In this document: in pieces, positions 1-8,212 of the stretch
How positions within the stretch are numbered: the stretch's first letter is position 1
Layout of the letters: every line of letters starts with the position of its first letter
Assembly: GCA_017744935.1 (NCBI GenBank)
Contig: JAGIAI010000033.1
Span: 1 to 64,000, forward strand
Source of the DNA: Variovorax sp.
GTDB taxonomy: Bacteria; Pseudomonadota; Gammaproteobacteria; Burkholderiales; Burkholderiaceae_C
DNA length: 64,000 bases
Reading direction: 5' to 3'
The notes under the pieces: model-generated
The model's input: the letters and a program-made list of their open reading frames with translations, nothing else
What the model was told of the DNA's origin: nothing
Databases searched by the model: none
Translations under genes and position numbers: made by a program

Positions 1-2110
1 GAACAAGCCGGGCATGTCGGTCACGCTGCAGTACCCGCCGTCGCCCAAGCCCGAGGGCGACAAGAACAACTACGCGATCGAGATGGAGCCGCAGCTCGCG
101 GCGCGCATCGAAAAAGAGGAAGAGGTCCGCACCGTCGTCGAGATGGCGCAGAAGCTCGAAGGCATGACCCGCAACATCGGCATGCACGCCGGTGGTGTGC
201 TGATCGCGCCGGGCAAGCTGACCGACTTCTGCCCGCTTTACCAGCAGCCGGGCAGCGACTCGGCGGTGAGTCAGTACGACAAGGACGACGTGGAAGCCGT
301 CGGCCTCGTGAAGTTCGACTTCTTGGGGCTCGCAACACTCACCATTCTCGAGATCGCCAAGGAATTCATCGTCAAGCGCCACAAGGGGCAGGAGAACTTC
401 GCGTTCGAGAACATCCCGCTCAACGATGCGCCGACCTACAGGCTCTTCGCCGACGGCAAGACAGAAGCCGTGTTCCAGTTTGAATCGCGCGGCATGCAGG
501 GCATGTTGAAGGACGCGCGGCCCACGCGGCTCGAAGACCTGATTGCGCTGAACGCGCTGTATCGCCCCGGTCCGATGGACCTGATCCCGAGCTTCGTTGC
601 GCGAAAGCACGGACGCGAGACGGTGGAGTATCCGCACCCGATGGTGGCGGACATGCTCTCCGAGACCTACGGGATCATGGTCTACCAGGAACAGGTGATG
701 CAGACCGCGCAGATCCTGGGCGGCTACTCGCTCGGTGGCGCCGACCTGCTGCGTCGCGCGATGGGCAAGAAGAAGGCCGAGGAGATGGCGGAACACCGCC
801 AGATCTTCCGCAAGGGTGCAGCGCAGAACGGCATCAACGAGGCGAAGGCCGACGAAATCTTCGACTTGATGGAGAAGTTCGCGGGCTACGGCTTCAACAA
901 GTCGCACGCCGCCGCGTACTCCCTGCTGGCCTATCACACCGGCTGGCTCAAGGTGCACTACACGGCCGAGTTCTTCTGCGCCAACATGACCGTGGAAATG
1001 GACAACACCGACAAGCTGAAGGTGCTGTTCGAGGATGCTCAGAAAAACTTCGGCTTGACGTTCGAGCCCCCGGACGTGAACCGCGGCAACTACCGCTTCG
1101 AGCCGGTCAATGACAAGGTCATCCGCTACGGCCTGGGTGCTGTCAAGGGCACCGGGCAGCTTGCGGTCGAAGCGGTGGTTCGTGCACGGGAAGAGGGCGG
1201 TCCGTTCAAAAGCCTGTTCGACTTCTGCGTCCGGGTGGACCGTCAGCGCATCAACAAGCGCACCGTCGAAGCACTCATCAAGGCAGGCGCCTTCGATTCA
1301 CTGCAGCAGAACCGTGCATCGCTGATCGCTTCGCTGGATCGCGCCTTCGAGTTCGCATCGGCGACCGAGGCCAATGCGGCGCAGGTCGATATCTTCGGCG
1401 ACAGCGAGCACGGCTCGGCGGCGCAGGAGCCCGATCTGATCGATGCGACTCCATGGGGCGTGAAAGAACGGCTGACCTATGAGAAGACGGCGGTCGGCTT
1501 CTACCTGTCGGGGCATCTTTTCGACGAGGTCGAGCACGAAGTGCGCCGCTTCTGCAAGCGCGCAATCAACGACCTGATCGACAGCCGCGAGCAACAGGTG
1601 ATCGCCGGCATCGTGAGCGACTTCCGTGTCATCAACGGTCAACGCGGGCGGCTGTGCATTTTCAAGCTTGACGACAAGTCGGGCTCGATCGAGGCGACAG
1701 CCGACGAGGCGCTGTTCAACGCCAACCGCAACGTGCTCAAGGACGATGAACTCGTGATCGTGAGCGGCCGGCTGCAGCCGGCGCGCGGCGGTTTCGAGGC
1801 CCGGTTCCAGGTCATGCAGGCATGGGACCTGGCGGCGGCGCGCTGCCGCTTCGGCAAATACCTGCGCGTGGCGGTTAACGGCAAGGCCCCGGATATCGCG
1901 CGCCTCGTGAAAGAGTTTCCGCCGCGTACCGAGCAGAGCGAGCACGGCGAGCTGCTTCAGGGACTGGGCGTGCGTCTGTCGATGGCCCGGAACGGAGCGC
2001 AGGTCGAACTTCAGCTCGGAGAGCGCGCCAAGTTCTTCCCGACCGATGCCGCGCTGGCGAGCTGGATGGCGCAGGCCGAGGCCGGCAAGGCAGCCGTCGT
2101 CTACGAGTAA
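1..2110 (+). CDS. dnaE: DNA polymerase III subunit alpha, 3' part (5' end outside window)
   Basis: This is the C-terminal part of the replicative polymerase alpha subunit, which makes the leading and lagging strands inside the polymerase III holoenzyme. The reading frame is already open at base 2, so the start lies upstream; about 700 residues are visible of a family length near 1150-1180. Visible blocks are the palm/fingers segment with the YRPGPMDLIPSF stretch, the KSHAAAYSLLAYHTGWLK block with helix-hairpin-helix character, and a C-terminal OB-fold (INDLIDSREQQVIAGIVSDF onwards) followed by the tau-binding tail. It ends 12 bases before the PAP2 gene. Identification is firm. Confidence 0.97.
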   Translation, partial: NKPGMSVTLQYPPSPKPEGDKNNYAIEMEPQLAARIEKEEEVRTVVEMAQKLEGMTRNIGMHAGGVLIAPGKLTDFCPLYQQPGSDSAVSQYDKDDVEAVGLVKFDFLGLATLTILEIAKEFIVKRHKGQENFAFENIPLNDAPTYRLFADGKTEAVFQFESRGMQGMLKDARPTRLEDLIALNALYRPGPMDLIPSFVARKHGRETVEYPHPMVADMLSETYGIMVYQEQVMQTAQILGGYSLGGADLLRRAMGKKKAEEMAEHRQIFRKGAAQNGINEAKADEIFDLMEKFAGYGFNKSHAAAYSLLAYHTGWLKVHYTAEFFCANMTVEMDNTDKLKVLFEDAQKNFGLTFEPPDVNRGNYRFEPVNDKVIRYGLGAVKGTGQLAVEAVVRAREEGGPFKSLFDFCVRVDRQRINKRTVEALIKAGAFDSLQQNRASLIASLDRAFEFASATEANAAQVDIFGDSEHGSAAQEPDLIDATPWGVKERLTYEKTAVGFYLSGHLFDEVEHEVRRFCKRAINDLIDSREQQVIAGIVSDFRVINGQRGRLCIFKLDDKSGSIEATADEALFNANRNVLKDDELVIVSGRLQPARGGFEARFQVMQAWDLAAARCRFGKYLRVAVNGKAPDIARLVKEFPPRTEQSEHGELLQGLGVRLSMARNGAQVELQLGERAKFFPTDAALASWMAQAEAGKAAVVYE

Positions 2111-2122
2111 GCGGACTCCCCG

Positions 2123-2704
2123 ATGCTCGACGCGCTGGACCGCCAGCTTTTCCTGTTGCTGAACGCGCACGGCGATGCACCCCGTTGGTGGATCGGCCTG
2201 TGGACTTTTCTCGCGGCCCAGGCGCATTGGGTTCTGCTGGCGCTGCTGGCGGGCTACGTGCTGCGTCGAGGGAAGTCATCCCTCACGCCCCTCCTGGCGG
2301 CAGTCATCGCGCTTGGGCTGGGCACTGTGGCCTGCGAGTTGGTCGGCCACTTCTGGAACAGGCCGCGGCCATTTGTGCTCGGACTGGGTTTCCTGCATCT
2401 GCACCATGGACCCAGTGCCTCGTTTCCGAGCAGCCATGCGACAGCCTACGGCGCCATTGCCTTCTCGTTCCTGCTGATGGCGGGCCACCGAGCCTTTGGC
2501 TGCATCCTGCTCGTGCTCGCCGTCCTGGTGGCTGCGGCGCGTGTGGTCGTCGGGGTGCACTACCCGATGGACGTGTTCTTCGGGCTCATCCTCGGCGGCC
2601 TCGCGGCGAGCGTTGCCCACTACGGGATCGCGAGGGCTGGACGGCGGCATGCAGCGCGCGGCATGATCGTGCCCCCGCAAACATCCGGGAAGGAGGAGCA
2701 ATGA
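2123..2704 (+). CDS. PAP2-family membrane phosphatase
   Basis: A 193-residue integral membrane protein of the type 2 phosphatidic acid phosphatase superfamily. The three phosphatase motifs are visible: NRPRPF near residue 79, FPSSH with the proposed catalytic His105, and ARVVVGVHYPMD with Arg140, His146 and Asp150. Hydrophobic stretches between them give about five or six membrane segments. Family members remove a phosphate from lipid pyrophosphates at the outer face of the inner membrane, often undecaprenyl pyrophosphate; the substrate here is not shown by sequence. The stop codon overlaps the ATG of the next gene by four bases, so the two are probably translationally coupled. Confidence 0.88.
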   Translation: MLDALDRQLFLLLNAHGDAPRWWIGLWTFLAAQAHWVLLALLAGYVLRRGKSSLTPLLAAVIALGLGTVACELVGHFWNRPRPFVLGLGFLHLHHGPSASFPSSHATAYGAIAFSFLLMAGHRAFGCILLVLAVLVAAARVVVGVHYPMDVFFGLILGGLAASVAHYGIARAGRRHAARGMIVPPQTSGKEEQ

Positions 2705-3273
2705 CCATGCATTCCAAGCTGCGTTCGGTTTCTCTCGCGACTGCGCTTGCCGTCTGCGCGACGCTTTCGCAAGCAGCCGGATTCGTCCTCACCAGCCCCA
2801 ACATCAAGCCCGGCAGCACGCTGACGGATGCGCAGGTGTTCAACGGCTTCGGCTGCGCCGGCAAGAACATTTCTCCCGCGTTGAAGTGGAGCGGGGCACC
2901 CAAGGACACCAAGAGCTTTGCGGTGACTGCCTACGACCCCGACGCGCCGACCGGATCGGGCTGGTGGCATTGGGTGATCTACAACATTCCCGCCTCGGCC
3001 AATGAGATTCCCGAGGGCGCCGGCACTGCCGACGGAAAGGGACTACCGGCAGGGAGCGTGCAGGGGCGCACGGATTTCGGCGCGCCGGGATTCGGTGGCG
3101 CTTGCCCGCCCGCCGGGGACAAGCCGCACCGGTACATCTTCACGGTGTACGCGCTGAAGACCGACAAGCTGGACATCCCGGCGGACGCGACCGCCGCACT
3201 GGTCGGCTTCATGATCAATGCCAACAAGCTCGGGTCGGCGAGCTTTACCGCCAAGTACGGACGCGCGAAGTGA
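2701..3273 (+). CDS. YbhB/YbcL family Raf-kinase-inhibitor-like protein, secreted
   Basis: A 190-residue protein with an N-terminal signal peptide ending near SQAAG (about residue 23), followed by a phosphatidylethanolamine-binding-protein fold. The family pattern is clear: DPDAPTGSGWWHWVIYNIP and the later GACPPAGDKPHRYIFTVYAL. Bacterial members are periplasmic or cytosolic with poorly known ligands, so no enzymatic role is assigned. I chose the ATG at 2701 because it overlaps the stop of the PAP2 gene (ATGA) and puts the signal peptide at the very N-terminus; the same frame stays open further upstream but that part is out-of-frame PAP2 sequence. It converges with tolA 30 bases downstream. 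Confidence 0.9.
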   Translation: MTMHSKLRSVSLATALAVCATLSQAAGFVLTSPNIKPGSTLTDAQVFNGFGCAGKNISPALKWSGAPKDTKSFAVTAYDPDAPTGSGWWHWVIYNIPASANEIPEGAGTADGKGLPAGSVQGRTDFGAPGFGGACPPAGDKPHRYIFTVYALKTDKLDIPADATAALVGFMINANKLGSASFTAKYGRAK

Positions 3274-3303
3274 TCCGGCTGCGCGCCGGCACGGCGGCCG
3301 GCG

Positions 3304-4278
3304 TCAGCCCTTCGGCTTGAGCGAGATGATCAGGCGCGCAGGCACCGTGCCATCAATGTCGCGCGGCAGTTTCTCGGTCTTCTGCAATGCCCGCAATGCA
3401 GCCTGGTCCCAGCTGGAATTGCCGCTCGATTTCGTGATTTGCGGCGTGCCGACGATCGTGCCGTCGGGTGCAAGGCGCACGTCGAATTCCGCCGACGGAT
3501 TGCCGCTGACGAGATCGGCATCGGGGAACACCACGTTGGGCCGAACAGCCGCTTGGACCTTGCCTGCGTAGCTCCCGGACGGGCCGGAAGAGCGCGCCGC
3601 CGTGCCTTTGGAGTTTTCATCGCCAGTGCCAGCCAGCGCCTGCATCCGCTTCAACGTCGCCGCCCGATCGGCGGCCGCCTGGGCAGCCTGCTTCGCATCG
3701 GCTTCCTTCTTCTTCGCGGCGTCGGCCTGCTGCTTGGCTTCGGCTTCCTGCTTGCGCTTCTGATCGGCGAGCTTCTTCTGCTCGTCCTTCTTGCGCTCGG
3801 CCTCTTCCTCTTCGCGCTTGCGAGCCTCGGCTTCCTTCTTCTGCTGATCGGCCTTCTTCTGCGCCTCGAGCTTCTTCTGCTGCTCGACGCGCTGTTGCTC
3901 CAACTCGCGTTCCTTCTGTTCCTTGAGCTTCTTCTCGCGTTCGAGGGCGATGTCGGGCTGGCGCGGCGTAGGCGTCGGCTCAGGCGGCTTCACGGCCTGC
4001 GGCGGCGGGGGAGGAGGTGGTGGCGGCGGGGCTGGCGTCGGGACCGGCGGGGGAGGCGTCGGCGTTGGCGGCGAGACGGCGCGCGGCGCGGCCTGCTGCA
4101 CGGTCGACGACCACAGCTCGGCCTCGACGGCATCGTTCTCGGCCTCGCGCCGCCAGTTCACGCCCCATGTCAGCAAGGCGATCAGTAGCGCATGCGCAAA
4201 GAGCGCCAACAGCACGGCGCGCAACGTGCCGCGCTGTGGCGGTGGCGCAAATTCGGGGCGTTCCGCGGCGAGCGACAT
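3304..4278 (-). CDS. tolA: Cell envelope integrity protein TolA
   Basis: A 324-residue inner-membrane protein that links the TolQR motor to outer-membrane partners of the Tol-Pal system. In order: a short cytoplasmic part, one membrane span (about residues 21-40), a Pro-rich segment with a run of ten prolines, a long charged Lys/Glu/Gln/Ala-rich helix (about 105-215) that would cross the periplasm, and a C-terminal globular domain containing YAGKVQAAVRPNVVF. This is the usual TolA order. It is the last gene of the run ybgC-tolQ-tolR-tolA; tolB and pal, which commonly follow, are absent here because the next gene is convergent. Confidence 0.93.
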   Translation of the reverse strand: MSLAAERPEFAPPPQRGTLRAVLLALFAHALLIALLTWGVNWRREAENDAVEAELWSSTVQQAAPRAVSPPTPTPPPPVPTPAPPPPPPPPPPQAVKPPEPTPTPRQPDIALEREKKLKEQKERELEQQRVEQQKKLEAQKKADQQKKEAEARKREEEEAERKKDEQKKLADQKRKQEAEAKQQADAAKKKEADAKQAAQAAADRAATLKRMQALAGTGDENSKGTAARSSGPSGSYAGKVQAAVRPNVVFPDADLVSGNPSAEFDVRLAPDGTIVGTPQITKSSGNSSWDQAALRALQKTEKLPRDIDGTVPARLIISLKPKG

Positions 4279-4281
4279 GCC

Positions 4282-4719
<438 letters not shown>

Positions 4720-4735
4720 GGTGTCGTGCTCCGCT

Positions 4736-5449
4736 TCAGCGGCCCGTTGCCGCGGCGACGGTCGCCGGATTCTGGTGGGCCGTCAGGTTGCGCTGGAGGA
4801 TGTTCGAGAACTCTTCGATGAAGGTCTCGAGCGCGATAGCGATCTTGTCGATTTCGCGAGCAAACCGGTTGTAGGCGACCACAGCCGGGATGGCGGCAAA
4901 GAGGCCGATCGCGGTGGCAACGAGCGCCTCGGCAATGCCGGGCGCGACGGTGGAGAGAGTCACCTGGGCAAGGGCGGCAAGACCGGTGAAGGCGTGCATG
5001 ATCCCCCAGACGGTGCCGAAGAGGCCGACGTACGGCGAGACCGATCCAACGGTGGCGAGGAAGGAGAGGTTCTGTTCGACCGCGTCGAGTTCGCGCTGGA
5101 AGCTCGCGCGCATTGCACGGCGGGAACCGTCGAGCAGCGTGCCGGGGTCGGACACATGGCGCTCGCGCAGCTTCTGATACTCGCGCATGCCGGAGGCAAA
5201 GATGCGTTCCATGGGGCCGGCGAACTTCGCGTTCTGCGCGGCGGAGGAGAACAGCTCGTTCAGGCTCGTGCCCGACCAGAAGTCGCGCTCGAAGTCTTCA
5301 TTGAGCGCGCGGGTGCGCTTGAGGGAAAAGAACTTGCGGAAGATGGCCGCCCAGCTCGCGACGGAAACGATGATGAGCAATGCCACCACCAACTGGACCG
5401 GGAGGCTGGCGTGCAGCAGCAGGGAAATGATCGAGAGGTCTTGATTCAT
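4736..5449 (-). CDS. tolQ: TolQ, motor subunit of Tol-Pal system
   Basis: A 237-residue MotA/TolQ/ExbB protein with three membrane helices: one near residues 15-37, one around GSVSPYVGLFGTVWGIMHAF, and one around AEALVATAIGLFAAIPAVVAYN. With TolR it forms the proton-driven motor that acts on TolA. I chose the ATG at 5449 because MNQDLS is the natural TolQ N-terminus and the ATG overlaps the ybgC stop (ATGA); the frame extends 41 codons further upstream but that part lies inside ybgC and does not look like TolQ. Confidence 0.95.
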   Translation of the reverse strand: MNQDLSIISLLLHASLPVQLVVALLIIVSVASWAAIFRKFFSLKRTRALNEDFERDFWSGTSLNELFSSAAQNAKFAGPMERIFASGMREYQKLRERHVSDPGTLLDGSRRAMRASFQRELDAVEQNLSFLATVGSVSPYVGLFGTVWGIMHAFTGLAALAQVTLSTVAPGIAEALVATAIGLFAAIPAVVAYNRFAREIDKIAIALETFIEEFSNILQRNLTAHQNPATVAAATGR

Positions 5450-5997
5450 GGCTTGAAAGGTTGAGACATGGAGCCGGCATGGCGCTCGAGGGTTCCCGAA
5501 ACCTGACGCGGGATTCGTGCCGGCCGCAGCGTGTCGGCCTGGACCCAGCCGATGCGGATCGTGCCTTCGCACAGGAGCACCGCATTTTCCTCAGTGCTCG
5601 CATCGGTGTGCCGCTCTGATTTTGATAGCACGCGCTGAGCGATTATCAATGACGCGGAACCGATCTGCCGGAGTTCGGCTGTAACCAGCAGTTCGTCGTC
5701 GAGGCGCGCGGGCCGGTGGTATCTGAGCTGCGTTTCGCTGACCACGAAGATGCCGCCGGTCTCCTCGCGCAGTCGTTGCTGCCCGATGCCCATCGAGCGC
5801 AACCATTCGGTGCGCGCGCGTTCCATGAACTTCAGGTAGTTCGCATAGAACACGATGCCACCTGCATCGGTGTCTTCCCAGTAGACGCGAATGGGTAGCG
5901 TGAAGCAGGCCCCCACGCTCGGCACTTGCGTGTCCTCGCTGCCCCCCGAGGGGGCGCGAGCTTGCTTGGGGCGGCCCGGCGCGGCGCTCACGCTCAT
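5446..5997 (-). CDS. ybgC: Tol-Pal-associated acyl-CoA thioesterase YbgC
   Basis: A 183-residue hot-dog-fold thioesterase. The 4-hydroxybenzoyl-CoA thioesterase-type active site is visible as YWEDTDAGGIVFYANYLKF, with catalytic Asp44. YbgC proteins cleave acyl-CoA or acyl-carrier thioesters at the membrane and are encoded at the head of tol-pal clusters. The start at 5997 overlaps the stop of the upstream aminotransferase gene. The protein has about 28 N-terminal residues more than the compact E. coli form, and these are encoded by a palindromic GC-rich repeat-like element. GTG codons just after it (residues 26 and 29) are alternative starts. Confidence 0.92.
   Translation of the reverse strand: MSVSAAPGRPKQARAPSGGSEDTQVPSVGACFTLPIRVYWEDTDAGGIVFYANYLKFMERARTEWLRSMGIGQQRLREETGGIFVVSETQLRYHRPARLDDELLVTAELRQIGSASLIIAQRVLSKSERHTDASTEENAVLLCEGTIRIGWVQADTLRPARIPRQVSGTLERHAGSMSQPFKP
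5938..5980. repeat. Palindromic GC-rich repeat-like element inside the ybgC 5' end
   Basis: This stretch contains the near-palindrome CCCCCCGAGGGGG (5942-5954) followed by a GAGCTTGC core and a run of GC-rich bases. It encodes low-complexity residues of the ybgC N-terminal extension (GRPKQARAPSGGSED). From memory, similar elements are scattered in Comamonadaceae genomes as short intergenic repeats. Only one copy is present in this window, so its repeat nature is inferred. Confidence 0.4.
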
Positions 5998-7193
5998 GCG
6001 GTAACGGCCGCGTTCGCCCAGACGCGGAGGCGGTCGATGGATTCTTCGAGGTGTGCCATCGAACTGGCGGTCGAAAAGCGCACAAAGCGCGAGGTCTCGG
6101 CCGTGCCGAAATCCCGTCCCGGCGTGACCGCGACGTGCGCCTGCTTCATGGCCTCGAAAGCAAAGTCCCAACTGCCGGAGATGCCAAGCCGCTCCGCGAA
6201 GCCGGAGCAATCGGCCCAGGCGTAGAAGGCGCCGTCGGGCACCACCGGTACGTCGAGGCCCAATGCGTTCAGCTGCGGAATGAACCAGTCGCGGCGCGCC
6301 TTGAACTCGGCGCGCCGGCGCTCGTACTCGGCGATGCTGTCGGGCTCGAAGCAGGCGAGCGCGGCGTGTTGTGACACCGTGCTTGCGCAGATGAACAGGT
6401 TCTGCGCCAGACGCTCGACGGCTGGCACCAGTGCTTCGGGCACGACGAGCCAGCCAAGACGCCAGCCGGTCATGTTGAAGTACTTGCTGAAGCTGTTGAT
6501 GCTGATGACCTGATCGTCGATCGCGAGCGCAGTCTGTCCGAAGGTGCTGTCGTAGGAGAGGCCGAGGTAGATCTCGTCGATCAACGTGATTCCACCGTGC
6601 TCCGACACGACTTCGTGGATGTGGCGAAGCTCGTCTGGCGCGATCGAGGTGCCGGTCGGATTTGACGGCGAAGCCAGCAGAACACCGCGCGTGCGGTCGT
6701 TCCAGGCTGCTTCGACCTTGGCGGCGCTGAGCTGGAAGCGCTCGGCGGCGGTGGTCGGTACCAGCACCGCGCGGCCGTCCGCGGCGGTGACGAAGTGACG
6801 ATTGCACGGGTAGCTCGGGTCGGGCAAAAGAATCTCGTCGCCCGAGTCGATCAGCGCAAGGCACGCGAGCTGCAATGCCGCCGAAGCGCCCGCCGTCACG
6901 ACGATGCGGCGTGCCGGCACATCCACGCCGAAGCGCTCTGCATACCAGCCGCTGATGCGCTCGCGCAGGCGATCCAGGCCGGTGGCGTGCGTGTACTGCG
7001 TGGCGCCGGCGCGGACCGCCCGTATGGCGGCTTCCTGCACCAGCGGCGGCGCCGTGAAGTCCGGCTCGCCGATGTTCAGGAAGATCATCGGCCGGTCGGT
7101 GTGCGCCACTTCTCGCGCAAATGCGGAGGCGGCTTTGGCGACCTCCATCACATAGAACGGCTCGATGCGCTCCGCGCGCTTCGAGATTCTCAT
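5994..7193 (-). CDS. PLP-dependent class I/II aminotransferase
   Basis: A 399-residue fold-type I aminotransferase. Seen in order: NIGEPDFTAPP near residue 44, a cofactor-contact region LLASPSNPTGT, the TLIDEIYLGLSYD aspartate block, and SINSFSKYFNMTGWRLGW, whose Lys in SFSKYF is the expected Schiff-base lysine. The family includes aspartate, alanine and aromatic aminotransferases; the sequence alone does not fix the substrate. I chose the start MRISKRAERIEPF at 7193 because it overlaps the nusB stop by four bases and matches the family N-terminus; upstream in-frame sequence belongs to nusB. Both ends overlap their neighbours, so it is part of the operon. Confidence 0.9.
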   Translation of the reverse strand: MRISKRAERIEPFYVMEVAKAASAFAREVAHTDRPMIFLNIGEPDFTAPPLVQEAAIRAVRAGATQYTHATGLDRLRERISGWYAERFGVDVPARRIVVTAGASAALQLACLALIDSGDEILLPDPSYPCNRHFVTAADGRAVLVPTTAAERFQLSAAKVEAAWNDRTRGVLLASPSNPTGTSIAPDELRHIHEVVSEHGGITLIDEIYLGLSYDSTFGQTALAIDDQVISINSFSKYFNMTGWRLGWLVVPEALVPAVERLAQNLFICASTVSQHAALACFEPDSIAEYERRRAEFKARRDWFIPQLNALGLDVPVVPDGAFYAWADCSGFAERLGISGSWDFAFEAMKQAHVAVTPGRDFGTAETSRFVRFSTASSMAHLEESIDRLRVWANAAVTA

Positions 7194-7723
7194 GGCCGGG
7201 CCTTCCCCGCAGCGCGGTCTGCTTCGACCTCGGCGGCGCGCAGCTTCGGCGCAAGGCCATTGAGCACCGCGTTCACGTACTTGTGGCCGTCCGTGCCGCC
7301 AAACTCCTTGGCGAGTTCGATGCACTCGTTGAGCACCACGCGCCATGGCACGTCGAGGCAGTTCTGGAATTCGTACACGCCGATCCACATCACGGCGTGC
7401 TCGATGGGGGAGATCTCTTCGAGCTTGCGATCGAGCAGGGGAACGATCAGCGCATCGAGACTTTCGGCGGCCTCGATGGAGCCGTGCAGCAGTGCGTCGT
7501 AGTGCGCCGCATCGGCCTTGTGGAAGCCGGCGAGATCACGCGTGAACTCGTCGATCGCGGTGGCGTCGTTGTGGCTGACCAGATGCTGGTAGAGCGCCTG
7601 AAGCGCGAATTCACGCGCACGGCTGCGGTTCGATTTGGCAGAAGCCTTGCGGGCGCCGGTGCTCGTGAGGCCGGTGCGCGACTGGCGCGGCTTGCCGCCG
7701 GTGGCTTTGGTGTCGTCGGTCAT
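7190..7723 (-). CDS. nusB: Transcription antitermination factor NusB
   Basis: A 177-residue all-helical NusB protein. With NusE it binds boxA RNA and supports antitermination of rRNA transcription. The signature RSRAREFALQALYQHL is present near residue 33, as are the later VVLNECIELAKEFGG and KYVNAVLNGL blocks. The first 30 residues are basic and Ser/Thr-rich, probably disordered. It follows ribH with a four-base overlap; the ribH-nusB pairing is widespread in proteobacteria. Confidence 0.95.
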   Translation of the reverse strand: MTDDTKATGGKPRQSRTGLTSTGARKASAKSNRSRAREFALQALYQHLVSHNDATAIDEFTRDLAGFHKADAAHYDALLHGSIEAAESLDALIVPLLDRKLEEISPIEHAVMWIGVYEFQNCLDVPWRVVLNECIELAKEFGGTDGHKYVNAVLNGLAPKLRAAEVEADRAAGKARP

Positions 7724-8184
7724 TGGAGGTTCGCCAGCAGTCGCGCCATCTCAACGGCCACGCGTGCCGCATCGCGGCCCTTTTCGGTCTGGCGCGCCAC
7801 AGCCTGTTCGAGGTTCTCGGTCGTGAGGATCGCGTTGGCGATCGGAATGCGGTAGTCAAGCGCCACGCGGCTCACGCAAGCGCCGGATTCGTTCGCCACG
7901 AGTTCGAAGTGGTAGGTCTCGCCGCGGATGATGCAGCCCAGGGCGACCAGCGCGTGATAGCGGTTGCGCTCGGCCAGGCCTTGAAGGGCGACCGGCACTT
8001 CAAGTGCGCCGGGCACGCTCACGTGGTCGATGTCTGCATCAGCCACGCCGAGTGCCGCGAGTTCGTCGCGGCAAGCCTTGGCCAGTGCGTCGGTGATGTC
8101 TTCATTGAAGCGCGCCTGCACGATGCCGATGCGCAATCCCTTGCCGTCGAGTTCGACGTCGCTGCCCTTGTTCGCGTGTTGCAT
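7720..8184 (-). CDS. ribH: 6,7-dimethyl-8-ribityllumazine synthase
   Basis: A 154-residue lumazine synthase, the penultimate enzyme of riboflavin synthesis; it joins 5-amino-6-ribitylamino-uracil and 3,4-dihydroxy-2-butanone 4-phosphate. Family blocks are VQARFNEDITDAL near the N-terminus, VPGALEVPVALQ, the GCIIRGETYHFELVANES substrate loop, and the C-terminal region with ILTTENLEQAVAR. It sits between ribBA and nusB, 28 bases after ribBA and overlapping nusB. Confidence 0.96.
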   Translation of the reverse strand: MQHANKGSDVELDGKGLRIGIVQARFNEDITDALAKACRDELAALGVADADIDHVSVPGALEVPVALQGLAERNRYHALVALGCIIRGETYHFELVANESGACVSRVALDYRIPIANAILTTENLEQAVARQTEKGRDAARVAVEMARLLANLQ

Positions 8185-8212
8185 CAGTCAGCCTGCCCTG
8201 CGTTGGAGTTGT

